Both the position numbers and the translations under genes were made by a program. The notes under the pieces are model-generated. The model saw nothing but the letters and a program-made list of their open reading frames with translations. It made no database searches and was not told the DNA's origin. Below, in pieces: positions 51,923-61,308 of a stretch of 64,000 nucleotides of DNA; positions within the stretch are counted from its first letter, which is position 1, and every line of letters begins with the position of its first letter. The stretch comes from JAENVT01 sp963805445 (GTDB taxonomy: Bacteria > Actinomycetota > Acidimicrobiia > Acidimicrobiales > Ilumatobacteraceae). Where the stretch lies: assembly GCA_963805445.1 (NCBI GenBank), contig CAWDUI010000047.1, forward strand, positions 434,001 through 498,000, written 5' to 3'.

Positions 51923-52411
51923 ATGGAAACCTCGGTCGATCTCCACCAACGCGAGATGTACGACCTCGCCGTGCGAATCGGGGCCTCGTGGGTGCAGATC
52001 CGTCGCGGCGCGGCGATGGGCGCGTTGCGCGAGTACCTGTTGGGTAGCGGCGACGAGGCGCTCGAGCAAGGCCAGATGGATTCGCTCGACCTGCTCGCCC
52101 GCCAGCCGTTGTGGCGGATGAGCGATCTCGCCGAAGCCTTGCGCATCGATCCATCGACCGCGACCCGCGCCGTGCAGCGCCTGGTGGGCGCCGGGCTGGC
52201 CTCTCGCTCGAGCAGCGACGGCGACGGTCGCGTCGTGATGGTCGAGATCACCGAGGCAGGACGGTCGAGGCACGCCGATGTCCACGCCCGTCGCGGTCTG
52301 CTGATGACCCACATGCTCGGCGCGTTCACGCCGGAGGAACGCCCGATCCTCGCCGACATGCTCGAGCGCTTCGTCTCCGCAGTCGACGAGTTCGTCGAGC
52401 ACCGCGCCTGA
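51923..52411 (+). CDS. MarR-family transcriptional regulator
   Basis: 162 residues. The winged helix reads GQMDSLDLLARQPLWRMSDL, AEALRIDPSTATRAVQRLVG, and the wing SRSSSDGDGRVVMVEITEAG. The usual dimer helices flank it. MarR proteins repress efflux or catabolic genes and release DNA on binding phenolic ligands. No obvious target gene is adjacent except the acyltransferase upstream. The ATG at 51923 starts 70 bp after that gene. Confidence 0.88.
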   Translation: METSVDLHQREMYDLAVRIGASWVQIRRGAAMGALREYLLGSGDEALEQGQMDSLDLLARQPLWRMSDLAEALRIDPSTATRAVQRLVGAGLASRSSSDGDGRVVMVEITEAGRSRHADVHARRGLLMTHMLGAFTPEERPILADMLERFVSAVDEFVEHRA

Positions 52412-52458
52412 TCGACCCAATCCTCCACCTGGTCACGCGTGCCGCATCGGGCGCGGTG

Positions 52459-52543
52459 TGAGTATTGGGACTACCGAAATGGCGCCCGACCAGATCGGTT
52501 GGGAGCGATATGAGTATTGGGAGTACCGGAATCGCGCCCGACC
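52459..52543 (+). repeat. Tandem 33-bp direct repeat before the SigH-like gene
   Basis: Copies at 52459-52491 and 52511-52543 match at 30 of 33 positions, with a 52-bp period. Both begin TGAGTATTGGGA and end CGCCCGACC. They lie 64-148 bp before the sigma start, in the space where promoter and operator sites are expected. The TGGGA core may relate to SigH-type -35 boxes (GGAA), but I see no full consensus. Confidence 0.72.
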
Positions 52544-52606
52544 GGGTCACGCACGTGGGCCGGGAGGCGGGGGTGGGGTGGAGATGGCCGCGGCTAGGGT
52601 CAACAC

Positions 52607-53200
52607 GTGGCAGATCGGACCCAGTTCACCGAGCAGGCGATGCAATACGCCCCGCAGCTGTACAGCGCGGCGCTGCGCATGACCCGCAACAAGTCCGACG
52701 CCGAAGACCTCGTGCAGGAGACCTACCTGCGCGCCTACCGCAGTTACGCCAGCTTCGAAGAAGGCACCAACCTGCGCGCCTGGTTGTTCCGCATCATGAC
52801 CAACCAGTACATCAACACCTACCGCGCCAAACAGCGCCGCCCGGTGGAGACCGACCTCGACGATGTCGAGGACCTGTACCTGTATCGCCGGGTCGGCAAC
52901 CTCGGCACGTTGAGCAGCAGCGCGGAAGACACGCTGCTGGAACTGTTCACTGACGACGAGGTCAAACAGGCATTGGAAGAGTTGCCGGATGCATTTCGCA
53001 TCCCTGTGCTGCTTGCCGACGTGGAAGGATTTTCGTACAAGGAGATCGCCGAGATGACGGAGGTCCCGATCGGCACCGTGATGTCGCGTCTCCACCGGGG
53101 AAGAAAAGCGATGCACAAGAAGTTGTACGACTTTGCCGCACAGCGTGGCATTCTTGCCGCCGACGACGAACAGCACGTGAAAGAACCGACCAATGGCTGA
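52607..53200 (+). CDS. sigH: SigH/SigR-type ECF sigma factor
   Basis: 197 residues, frame intact. Region 2 reads AALRMTRNKSDAEDLVQETY then NLRAWLFRIMTNQYINTYRA; region 4 reads LEELPDAFRIPVLLADVEGF, SYKEIAEMTEVPIGTVMSRL. It closely follows the actinobacterial SigH/SigR group that controls the thiol-oxidative stress response. It starts GTG at 52607 (VADRTQFTEQ). The anti-sigma gene overlaps its end by 8 bp, as is usual for the pair. The window gives no direct target. Confidence 0.92.
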   Translation: MADRTQFTEQAMQYAPQLYSAALRMTRNKSDAEDLVQETYLRAYRSYASFEEGTNLRAWLFRIMTNQYINTYRAKQRRPVETDLDDVEDLYLYRRVGNLGTLSSSAEDTLLELFTDDEVKQALEELPDAFRIPVLLADVEGFSYKEIAEMTEVPIGTVMSRLHRGRKAMHKKLYDFAAQRGILAADDEQHVKEPTNG

Positions 53201-53444
53201 TTGCAACGAGACGATCCGTGAACTGGAAGCGTTTCTCGATGGCGCGTTGTCCGAAGGCGGTCACCAGGCGATCCACTCCCACCTCGCAGGATGCACCGAC
53301 TGCCTGCAGGCATTCGACTTCCACGCCGAACTGCGCTCGGTCATCGCCGCCAAGTGTCGCAACGACGAAATGCCACCGGGCCTGTTGTCACGCATCGAGC
53401 AGTGCTTCAACGAGGATTTCGATGGCGACGGTCGCATCGGCTGA
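53193..53444 (+). CDS. Zinc-binding anti-sigma factor, RsrA/RshA type
   Basis: 83 residues. It has the conserved start ADCNETIRELEAFLDG and the zinc motif HLAGCTDC (HxxxCxxC) in SHLAGCTDCLQAFDF. Oxidation of these thiols releases the SigH-type factor in relatives. The overlap with sigH ensures matched synthesis. Confidence 0.9.
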   Translation: MADCNETIRELEAFLDGALSEGGHQAIHSHLAGCTDCLQAFDFHAELRSVIAAKCRNDEMPPGLLSRIEQCFNEDFDGDGRIG

Positions 53445-53486
53445 CAGAGTTCACGAGTTCCGCGACCGCTGGCTACGCTGGCCGGC

Positions 53487-53627
53487 ATGACAGCGGTCAT
53501 CTTTCACTTCTGGCTCGGCGTCCTCCTGCTCGCAGTGTCGATCCTCGCTGTCGTCGGCCTGATCGGCGGTTACCTCAAGAAGGTCAGCGCCCCGCAGTTC
53601 CCCTCGAAGCGAAATCGCGAAGAGTAA
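53487..53627 (+). CDS. Small single-pass membrane protein (46 residues)
   Basis: An ATG at 53487 encodes MTAVIFHFWLGVLLLAVSIL, then AVVGLIGGYLKKVSAPQFP and SKRNREE. One long helix ends in a basic cytosolic tail. It lies between the anti-sigma and the metalloprotease gene (10 bp before its GTG), on the same strand. The function is unknown. Confidence 0.6.
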   Translation: MTAVIFHFWLGVLLLAVSILAVVGLIGGYLKKVSAPQFPSKRNREE

Positions 53628-53637
53628 CCGGGCGACC

Positions 53638-54690
53638 GTGGCAGCCGCTGAGTCGCCGATCGACTGGCGCCGCGCCGAGCAGGTCGCCACGCGCATCGCG
53701 GCACGCCACGCCGACCACTCCGCACAGGTCGTCGACCTCACGGCGATGATCCCCCGGCTGGAGGATCAGATCGAGGCCACCACGGGCCTGCGCTCGCTCG
53801 CCGGCCCGGCAACAGTGGGCCTGATCGATCGCCCGGGATGGATCCGCGCCAACATCGCCTCGTTCCAGCACATGCTCGCGCCACTGATCGAGCAGTGGGC
53901 TGCGAAGATCCCGACCAAGGGCAAAGTGGCGTCGATGAGCCGCCAGTTGACCGGTGCAGAACTGGGCGCGCTGCTCGGGTGGATGAGCACCCGCGTGCTG
54001 GGCCAGTACGACCTGCTGGTCGGCCGCGACGACGCCGACGATGCCGTCTACATGGTCGGTCCCAACCTGGCGGGCCTGGAGAAGCGATTCGGCTTCGATC
54101 CGGTGGAGTTCCGTACATGGGTGCTGCTGCACGAGTTGACCCACCGCGCCCAGTTCACCGGTGTGCCGTGGATGCGCGATCACTTCACCGGGCTGGTCGA
54201 CACCAGCGTGCGCCTGGCCAACCCGGATCCCCGGCGTCTGCTCGAGGCGATTCGTGAGGCGTTCACCGATCGCCAACAGGCCCGCCAGCGCGTGCGCGAC
54301 AGCGGCGTGTTCGGGTTGATCGCCTCACCAGAGCAGCGCGAGGTGATCGGCCAGATCGCCGGATTGATGTCGCTGCTCGAAGGCCACGGCGACGTGACGA
54401 TGAGCCGGGCAGTCGGCGACCTCGTCCCATCGGCGTCCCGCTTCTCCGCCGTGCTGCAGGCCCGTCGGCGACGATCGAACCCATTGAGCCGCCTCACCCT
54501 GCGCCTCACCGGGATCGAAGGAAAGCTCAACCAGTACGCCGCCGGCGAGCGGTTCATCGCCGCAATCGAGCAGGAGGGTGGAGCCCGCGCCGTCGACGTG
54601 TGCTGGCGAGGTCCCGCCAACCTGCCGTCGTTGGACGAGATTCGCACCCCGCAGCTCTGGCTCGACCGCATGGGGGCGCTCGTTGCTTGA
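53638..54690 (+). CDS. Zinc-dependent metalloprotease, DUF2342 type
   Basis: 350 residues with the HExxH site in LLHELTHRAQFTGVPWMRDH and a likely third ligand in the ALEGHGDVTMSRA-like stretch (LLEGHGDV). It matches the actinobacterial proteins once called coenzyme-F420-biosynthesis-associated and now putative zinc proteases. In many actinobacteria it lies directly before tilS, as here. It starts GTG at 53638 (VAAAESPIDWRRAEQVA). The frame is clean. The natural substrate is unknown. Confidence 0.88.
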   Translation: MAAAESPIDWRRAEQVATRIAARHADHSAQVVDLTAMIPRLEDQIEATTGLRSLAGPATVGLIDRPGWIRANIASFQHMLAPLIEQWAAKIPTKGKVASMSRQLTGAELGALLGWMSTRVLGQYDLLVGRDDADDAVYMVGPNLAGLEKRFGFDPVEFRTWVLLHELTHRAQFTGVPWMRDHFTGLVDTSVRLANPDPRRLLEAIREAFTDRQQARQRVRDSGVFGLIASPEQREVIGQIAGLMSLLEGHGDVTMSRAVGDLVPSASRFSAVLQARRRRSNPLSRLTLRLTGIEGKLNQYAAGERFIAAIEQEGGARAVDVCWRGPANLPSLDEIRTPQLWLDRMGALVA

Positions 54691-55577
54691 CGCCGCGCCG
54701 GCCAGCGCCACCCTGCTCGCCCAGTGCACGTTCCCCCCACCCGGAACCGAGGTGACGTGCGCAGTTTCGGGTGGCGCCGACTCGATGACCTTGATGGTGT
54801 TGGCCATCGCCGCGGGCTGCAGGGTCACGGCCGTGCACGTCGATCACGGGCTGCGCATCGGGTCGGGCTCGGAGGCCGCGATCGTGTCGGAAGCTGCTGC
54901 TCGTTTCGGCGCGGCGTTCCGCAGCGAGACCATCGACGTACCCGTGGGCCCGAACCTGGAAGCCCGAGCGCGCCAGGCCAGGTATGCGGTGCTGCCCGAC
55001 GACGTGATGACCGGCCACACCGCCGACGACCAGGCCGAGACCATGCTGATCAACCTGATGCGCGGCGCCTCCACCACGGGGTTGGCGGCGATGCGCCCGG
55101 GGCCGCGGCGACCGATCCTCGCCCTTCGGCGAGCAAGCACCGCCCAGTTCTGCCATGCGCAGGGCATCACCGTCGTCGCTGATCCCAGCAACGACGATCC
55201 CGGCGTTCCTCCGCAACCGGGTGCGCCACGAGTTGCTGCCGCTGCTGAACGAACTCGCCCAGCGCGATCTCGTGCCGGTGCTGACCCGGCAAGCCGGGCT
55301 GCTGCGAGACGATGGTGACCTTGTCGACCAACTCGCCGAAGCGATCGACCCGACGTCTGCCAAGCAGTTGGCAGCCGCGCCCGTCCCGCTGGCCAGGCGC
55401 GCCGTCCGACGCTGGCTGACCACCGATCATCCACCCGACGCGGCCACCGTCGAGCGAGTGCTGCGCGTCGCCGGTGGCCAGGCCAGTGGCTGCGACATCG
55501 GTGGCGGCCGGCGCATCGAGCGATCACGGCAACGATTACGGCTGCTCGGCGAACCAACGGCGACACCGAGCCGCTAG
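54683..55577 (+). CDS. tilS: tRNA(Ile)-lysidine synthetase (frame slip near 55195)
   Basis: It makes lysidine at the wobble base of tRNA-Ile(CAU), so that it reads AUA. The PP-loop TCAVSGGADSMTLMVLAIAA is intact, followed by AVHVDHGLRIGSGSEA and GHTADDQAETMLINLMRG. The frame changes in ADPSNDDP near 55195; the other frame gives AFLRNRVRHELLPLLNELAQ and an ending at 55577. The start is probably the TTG at 54683 overlapping the metalloprotease end. It is shorter than E. coli TilS and lacks its C-terminal domain, as usual in actinobacteria. Confidence 0.88.
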
Positions 55578-55620
55578 CCTCGCTTTTCGACATGTTCGCG
55601 CTCGATGGAGGAAATTGCTG

Positions 55621-56130
55621 ATGCCGCCGAGGCTTCGGGGCAAGTGGGCGCTGGGCATCACCCCTCGCAACTTCACCTGGATATTGAAAGACAAGCTCGC
55701 CGTGTGCGAGCGTCCGGGTGGGTACGGCGACAACCATCGCCGCGTCCGCCGCCAAGAGGAGATCATCTGGTTGCGCGAGAACGGTTTCGGGTGCCTGATC
55801 AGCATCATTCCGGCACCCCACAACCTCCACAACTATGACGAACTGGCCCTGCCCTACCTGCACCGGCCGTTCACCGGGGTCGACGATCTCGGGCAGTGGC
55901 TGCGCAACTTCTACGTCGAGCTGAGCGCCTTGCTGGAGGGCAGCACCAAGGTGATCGTCCACAACGAGCCCGTCGACGACCGCTTGATCGGCATCATGGG
56001 CGGCTACATCCGCTGGAGCGGCCTGGTCGACGACGCCTCGCAGGCGATTGCGATCACCGAGCGCATCGCCGGTCGACAACTCGACCCGTTCGCCCGCGAA
56101 GTGATCCTGATGGTGCATCAGCTCCGATAG
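55621..56130 (+). CDS. Tyrosine/dual-specificity phosphatase homologue lacking the catalytic Cys
   Basis: 169 residues, frame intact. ITPRNFTWILKDKLAVCERP, LRENGFGCLISIIPAPHNLH and LPYLHRPFTGVDDLGQWLRN form the N-terminal part of a protein phosphatase fold. The P-loop site HCxxxxxR here reads HNEPVDDR (H114, N115, R121), then IGIMGGYIRWSG. The nucleophile is therefore Asn. It probably binds a phosphoprotein or nucleotide without hydrolysis. Starts ATG at 55621, 43 bp after tilS. Confidence 0.65.
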   Translation: MPPRLRGKWALGITPRNFTWILKDKLAVCERPGGYGDNHRRVRRQEEIIWLRENGFGCLISIIPAPHNLHNYDELALPYLHRPFTGVDDLGQWLRNFYVELSALLEGSTKVIVHNEPVDDRLIGIMGGYIRWSGLVDDASQAIAITERIAGRQLDPFAREVILMVHQLR

Positions 56131-56161
56131 CGGTCCCCGGGCGCCACCTATGCTGGCACCC

Positions 56162-57023
56162 ATGAGCGAGAACCCCGCCAGCTGGCATCCAGACCCCATG
56201 GGTCGTCATCAACTGCGGTACTGGGACGGCAAGGTGTGGACCGATCACGTCAGCGACAACGGGGTGCAGGCGACCGACCCGCTGAAGCCACCGCGGCCTC
56301 GACAAGATCGATTCGGCCCTGACGATCGGGAACGAGGGCGATCCGAACAAGATCCACGAGCAGCTGCACGGCGAGTCGAAGTACCGCAGCGCCAACGTCG
56401 GCGAGGCCGCGTTCGTCGGCGGCGGATCGATCTTCACCGAGCCGATCCTGGTCGTGAACCAGAAGGCCAAGTTGATCGAGCTCAACAACCAGTACAGCGT
56501 CTACGACCAGAACGGCCAGCAGATCGCCTCGGTCAACGAGGTTGGGCAGAGCGCGGCGAAGAAGGCGGTGCGCTTGCTGACCAGCTTCGATCAGTTCCTG
56601 ACGCACAAGCTGGAGATCGCCGACACTGCGGGTCGCGTGCTGCTGAGGATCACCCGCCCGGCCAAGTTGATGAAGAGCACCGTGGTCATCAGCGACGGCA
56701 ACGATCAAGAGATCGGCCGCATCGTGCAGGACAACGTGTTCGGCAAGATCCACTTCTCGCTGCAGGCCGGCGGCTACACGTACGGCGCCATCAAGGCCGA
56801 GAACTGGCGGGCCTGGAACTTCCGCATCGAGGATCACACCGGCGTGGAGGTGGCGAGGATCACCAAAACCTTCGAGGGTGTGGCCAAGACCATCTTCACC
56901 ACCGCCGACAACTACGTCGTGCAGATCCACACGCAGATCCCGCAACCACTCAATTCACTGGTCGTCGCTGCGGCGCTGTCGGTCGACACCGCCTTGAAGC
57001 AGGATTCCCGAGGCCTCGGCTAG
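56162..57023 (+). CDS. DUF2510 plus LURP/scramblase-like protein (slip near 56297)
   Basis: About 287 residues. The N-terminus WHPDPMGRHQLRYWDGKVWT is a DUF2510 motif. After one slip a 230-residue beta-barrel part follows: ILVVNQKAKLIELNNQYSVY, VNEVGQS, HKLEIADTAGRVLLRITRPA and IKAENWRAWNFRIEDHTGVE. It is like Tubby-C/LURP-one/scramblase proteins. Such domains bind phospholipids or nucleic acid. The role is unknown. Confidence 0.78.
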
Positions 57024-57071
57024 CAGGCGCTACGACGTCGAGCGAGTGTCCGACCCGACGCGGCCGAGGAA

Positions 57072-58022
57072 TCACGATCGGCAGATCCGGGTCAGCACGC
57101 CGGTGCTGCACCGGCACATACACCGTGGTCGGGGGCCCTGGTTCGGTCGTCGGTGGGCGGTCGGCGGCGCGGTGTTCGGGGGAACCGTGACCGGCGGGAC
57201 GGTCACCGGAGTTGCGCCACCCGGCTGCGGCGGGACTGCGGTGATCTTGCACCCGTTGACGGCCTGAACGACCGGCGTCGGGTCGATCGAGGCGCCACCA
57301 CCGGGGTGCACCTCGAAGTGGAGATGCGGGATCGGCGCATTGCCGGTCATGCCGATCTGGCCGATGATCTGCCCAGCCTTGACCGCTGACCCCACGGTGA
57401 GTCCCGGCGCGAACGCGCTGAGGTGGGCATAGAAGAAGTAGGTGCCGCCCGCGGCGGTCAACCGCCAGCCGTTGCCGGACAACGAGCTTGGTGCGTCGAT
57501 GTACTGCTTGGTGAGGGTGCCGTCGGTGACCGCGTACACCCATTGACCGGCCTTGGCGATGATGTCGACACCTTCATGGAACCGACCGCCATCTCGGGGG
57601 GCGCCATACGTATCTGAGAACGAGCACACGCCCTGAACCGGGAACACGTCGATCGTGACGGCAGCCGGCGCCGCGGGAAGCGTCACCGCCGGCGTGGCCG
57701 GGAGAGTGGTCGGGGTTGTCGCGGCCGACGGCAGGCACAGCGTCTGACCGGGGTGGATCACGGTCGCCGTGGTGGCCCCGTTGGCGTTGACCAGCGCCGT
57801 CATCGTCACGCCGTGTTGCGAGGAGATCCGGCTCCACGAGTCGCCGCTGACGACCGAGTACGTGGCGCCGGGGCATGCCGGGCTCGACGGGCCGACTGCC
57901 TTGGCGATTGCGGTCATCGGCACGATGCCGACGACGAACATCAGCGTGGCGAAAAGCCAACGTCCAGAGGTCGACGCCGTGCGCGTTCCTGCCCTGTTTT
58001 GTTGGTCGGACACTGACAGCAT
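57072..58022 (-). CDS. LysM and M23 peptidase (secreted cell-wall endopeptidase)
   Basis: 316 residues. A signal anchor (WLFATLMFVVGIVPMTAIA), a LysM domain (YSVVSGDSWSRISSQHGV, then HPGQTLCLPS), a Thr/Pro linker, and an M23 domain with the zinc ligands in GGRFHEGVDIIAKAG and HLHFEVHPGG. Such enzymes cut peptide crosslinks of peptidoglycan. A Pro/Thr-rich tail follows; the last 30 residues may be out of frame. It is convergent with the LURP gene. Confidence 0.9.
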   Translation of the reverse strand: MLSVSDQQNRAGTRTASTSGRWLFATLMFVVGIVPMTAIAKAVGPSSPACPGATYSVVSGDSWSRISSQHGVTMTALVNANGATTATVIHPGQTLCLPSAATTPTTLPATPAVTLPAAPAAVTIDVFPVQGVCSFSDTYGAPRDGGRFHEGVDIIAKAGQWVYAVTDGTLTKQYIDAPSSLSGNGWRLTAAGGTYFFYAHLSAFAPGLTVGSAVKAGQIIGQIGMTGNAPIPHLHFEVHPGGGASIDPTPVVQAVNGCKITAVPPQPGGATPVTVPPVTVPPNTAPPTAHRRPNQGPRPRCMCRCSTGVLTRICRS

Positions 58023-58104
58023 CCGCTACTCCCTTCGCCTACCAGGAATATCGGCACGCTGGACAACTCACTTGAGGGACCTTCTACCCGATAACGTGCT
58101 GAAC

Positions 58105-59073
58105 ATGCGCGGGCAACGAGTGCTCGTCAGCGGCATGGGCGGAGAACTCGGTTCTCTGGTCGCGTCACTGCTGGAATCCGAGCCCTGGGTGGGCTCGATC
58201 GTTGGCATTGACGTCGTCCCGCCTCGTCGCCGGCTGCGCCTCAGTGAGTTTCACCTGATCGATCCCAGCGATCGCTCGCGCATCGTCGACGTCGTCACCG
58301 CGTTCGATCCGCATGTGCTCGTGCACCTGGCCGTATGGGAGCCCGACGCTCGCGCCGGCACCAAGTTGGCCAGGCGCCTCACCGGGGAGTCGGCCACCTC
58401 GATCATCTCCGCCGCAGCGGAGTGTCGATCACTCGAGTCGATCGTGGTGCGCAGCGGCATCGAGATCTACGGCCGCGGTCGAGGCTCACTGACCCGTCCC
58501 GACGAGGATTCGCCGATCCGGCCGACCAGCGAATACGGCCGAATGGTGGCCGACATCGAAGCCACGGCACACCGCGTCGGCGAGCGCATCGGTGTGGCGG
58601 TGGCGGCCCTGCGACTGGCGCCGGTGCTCGGCCCACACGTGCCGAGCCCGCTGGGACGCGCCCTGCGCCAACCGGTCGTGCCGTTCAGCCTGTTGGCCGA
58701 TTCACCGTTCGCTGTCATCCTCGACTCCGACGCGGCTCGAGCCTTCGTCGCCGCCGCCGAGCAACGCCCGCAGGGCCCGCTCAACGTCGTCGCGCCGGGC
58801 GCCATCACGACCATGCAAGCCATTCGGCGTGGCCGTCGGCTGCCGTTGCCGTTGGTGGGACCGGAGTGGCGGATCGCTCGACAGATCAGCTTCATGCTCG
58901 GCGCACCCCTACCGGAACACGTGATGGAACTGATCCACCGTGGTCGCCTCGCGGACGGCGCCCGGCTGCTGTCGACTCTCGGCATCGCACCGCATGTCAC
59001 CACGCAGGACGTGATCGACCGGTTGTTCGAATGGGAAGCGGTCGTTCGGATCCCAGCACGGCAGGCAGCCTGA
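58105..59073 (+). CDS. NAD-dependent epimerase/dehydratase (extended SDR)
   Basis: 322 residues. The Rossmann start is LVSGMGGELGSLVASLLESE, followed by GIDVVPPRRRLR and a Tyr/Lys-poor active site: SEYGRMVADIEATAHR lacks the YxxxK motif, with Tyr followed by GRMV. It may thus be an atypical SDR. The C-terminus has a helical extension. ATG at 58105; the next gene starts 2 bp after its stop. It is the first gene of a likely operon with acyltransferase and hydrolase genes. Confidence 0.83.
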   Translation: MRGQRVLVSGMGGELGSLVASLLESEPWVGSIVGIDVVPPRRRLRLSEFHLIDPSDRSRIVDVVTAFDPHVLVHLAVWEPDARAGTKLARRLTGESATSIISAAAECRSLESIVVRSGIEIYGRGRGSLTRPDEDSPIRPTSEYGRMVADIEATAHRVGERIGVAVAALRLAPVLGPHVPSPLGRALRQPVVPFSLLADSPFAVILDSDAARAFVAAAEQRPQGPLNVVAPGAITTMQAIRRGRRLPLPLVGPEWRIARQISFMLGAPLPEHVMELIHRGRLADGARLLSTLGIAPHVTTQDVIDRLFEWEAVVRIPARQAA

Positions 59074-59074
59074 T

Positions 59075-59735
59075 ATGCAACCCGTGATCCGTCTCCCGCG
59101 GTCGTGGTACCCGGCCGACTCGGTCGACGAGTGGGGCCGCGACGCCCACCTCATCGAACTGCTGTCACCTGTGGGTGACGATGCGCTGGGACGTCAGCGT
59201 GGGCGGCGTGCACCACCTGCCCAAGCGCGATGGTGCGCTGCTGGTGACGAACTCGCGGACGTTCTCGCTCAGCACGATCTACGCCGCGTGGGCGCTCAGC
59301 AGAGAAATCGGTCGACCGGTGCGCTTCGGTGGCCGGCCCGACATCGTGCCGTTCGGGCCGCTGCTGCAGCGTCTCGGAGGATTGTTGAACAACCCGGAGG
59401 AGATCGGTGGCGCGCTGCGCGCCGGCGAGTTGGTGATTGTCTCGGCCAAGGGAACCCGCGATCCGCGCCATGCCGGCGTGGTCGATCCCAAGCTGGTCGC
59501 CGCCGCCATCGCCAGCCACACCCCTGTGTACCCCGTGGCGTCGATCAGTTCGCTGTTCGGCCGCGCTGCCCGCGTCGAGGTGGGGCCTGTGGTTCGGCCG
59601 CGACGAAAGCGGCGGGGGCCACTCGCTGATCTCGAGCTTGCCGACCTGACCCAACTCCACATCCAGCGACTGATCGATGGCCTCGGTGGCCTGCACACCG
59701 GCGTCGCCCCGATCGACTGGCTGGCCGAGGGCTGA
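59075..59735 (+). CDS. PlsC-like acyltransferase (frame slip near 59170)
   Basis: About 220 residues. MQPVIRLPRSWYPADSVDEW begins the protein, and after a slip near 59170 it reads MRWDVSVGGVHHLPKRDGAL, LVTNSRTFSLSTIYAAWAL. FGPLLQRLGGLLNNPEEIGG and LVIVSAKGTRDPRHAGVVDP are like glycerophosphate acyltransferase blocks II-III, but the usual HxxxxD is NSRTFSLS here. It therefore may be inactive as an acyltransferase. It sits between SDR and hydrolase genes, with 1-bp overlap to the latter. Confidence 0.7.
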
Positions 59736-60568
59736 TGGGCTACGCACGCGCCAGCGACGGCGCACGGATCCACTACGAGGCGTACGGTCGCCGCGATCTC
59801 CCGGCTGTGCTGATGATCCAAGGTCTTGGCGCGGACAAGCACGGCTGGGACATGCAACGGTTCACGCTGGCCCGCCACTACCACGTCATCGCCTTCGACA
59901 ATCGCGGCGCCGGTCGCAGCGACAAGCCGTTCGGCACGTACACGATCGAGCAGATGGCCGACGATGCCGTCGCCGTGCTCGACCATTTGGGCGTCGACGC
60001 CGCGCACGTCGTCGGTGCGTCGATGGGCGGAGCGATCAGCCAGCTGATGTGCGTGCGGCACCCGACGCGGGTGCTGTCGTTGACGCTGGCGTGCACTGCG
60101 TGCCGCAACCAGCCGTGGCGACGCGAGTTGCTCGAGCGATGGATGCAGACCGCGCAAGAACGCGGCATGGGCGCGATGACCAGCGAGGCCGCGAGGTGGG
60201 TGATGGCGCCGCGCTCGTTCCGGCGCCTGGTGCCCACGTTCGGTTGGCTCGGGCCGTTGGCCATGGGGCGCCCGACCCATTCGTTCGTTGCCCAGATTCG
60301 TGCCATCCTGGCCGCCGCCGACGACCTCGCCGACCGGCTGCACGAGGTCCATGTGCCGACGCTGGTGGTCGTGGGGAACCAAGACATCCTCACGCCGCGA
60401 GGCGACAGCGAAGAGATCGCCGATCGAATCCCTGGCGCTGAGCTGGTCGTGATCTCCGGCGCGGCACACGGCTTCATGGTCGAACACGCCAGCACGTTCA
60501 ACAAGATCCTCAAGGAGTTCCTGCACCGGGTCAGTCAGCCCGAACCGGCCGGTGCAGCCGCTCGGTAG
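59735..60568 (+). CDS. Alpha/beta hydrolase
   Basis: 277 residues. The nucleophile elbow is VVGASMGGAISQLM, the oxyanion region MIQGLGADKHGW, the acid VVVGNQDILTP and the final His GAAHGFMVEHAS. It starts at the A of the preceding TGA (TGATG), so it is translationally coupled. Probably an esterase or lipase that acts with the SDR and acyltransferase-like proteins. Confidence 0.88.
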   Translation: MGYARASDGARIHYEAYGRRDLPAVLMIQGLGADKHGWDMQRFTLARHYHVIAFDNRGAGRSDKPFGTYTIEQMADDAVAVLDHLGVDAAHVVGASMGGAISQLMCVRHPTRVLSLTLACTACRNQPWRRELLERWMQTAQERGMGAMTSEAARWVMAPRSFRRLVPTFGWLGPLAMGRPTHSFVAQIRAILAAADDLADRLHEVHVPTLVVVGNQDILTPRGDSEEIADRIPGAELVVISGAAHGFMVEHASTFNKILKEFLHRVSQPEPAGAAAR

Positions 60569-61285
60569 ATGATCGAGTTCAGCCCCGTCCTGCGGCAGTC
60601 GCTGACCGACAACCTTGCCCGCCATCACCTCGCCGAGATCCCGGCGGACGATCGTCGCCGCGCCGCGGTTGCGGTGGTCGTGGTCGACAGTGACGCCGAC
60701 TCCACCGAATCGAACGAGTTCTCGCCCGATGAGATGTTCGACATTCCGGGTGATCTCACCGACTTCGACGCGCGCATCGCCGGCGTCGGTGGAGGCGCCG
60801 CGTTCTTGCTGTGCCGGCGGGCGGCGAGGATGAACGCCACGCCGGTCAGTGGGCGCTGCCGGGAGGCAAGGTCGATGCCGGCGAGACCGCCGAGGCAGCC
60901 GCGCTTCGCGAGATCGAAGAAGAGCTCGGGTTGACGATCGATCCGTCGCACGTGCTCGGCAGGCTCGACGACTATGCCACCCGATCGGGCTTCGTGATCA
61001 CTCCGATCGTGGTGTGGGGCGGCCTCGCGACCGATCTCGTGCCTGATCCCGCGTGAGGTCGCCTCGGTGCTGCGAATCGGGCTCCACGAGCTGTGCCGCG
61101 ACGATTCACCTCGCTTCGTGTCGATCCCCGAGAGTGATCGCCCGGTCGTGCAACTGCCGATCGGGGGCGACCTCATCCACGCGCCAACCGGTGCCGTGCT
61201 GTTGCAGTTCCGGTGGGTGGCGATGGAGGGTCGAGCCGACGCCCGAGTCAACGAGTTCGAGCAACCGGTCTTCGCCTGGCGCTGA
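60569..61285 (+). CDS. Nudix hydrolase (two frame slips)
   Basis: About 238 residues. The Nudix box is complete: GGKVDAGETAEAAALREIEE then ELGL (near 60870). MIEFSPVLRQSLTDNLARHH begins the protein; slips near 60825 and 61050 separate the N-terminal, box and C-terminal (VLRIGLHELCRDDSPRFVSI, QLPIGGDLIHAPTGAVLLQF) parts. This resembles CoA-pyrophosphatase-like (NUDT7/8) proteins. It starts 1 bp after the hydrolase stop. Confidence 0.83.
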
Positions 61286-61308
61286 GGATCACGCCGCTGC
61301 CGATGAAG

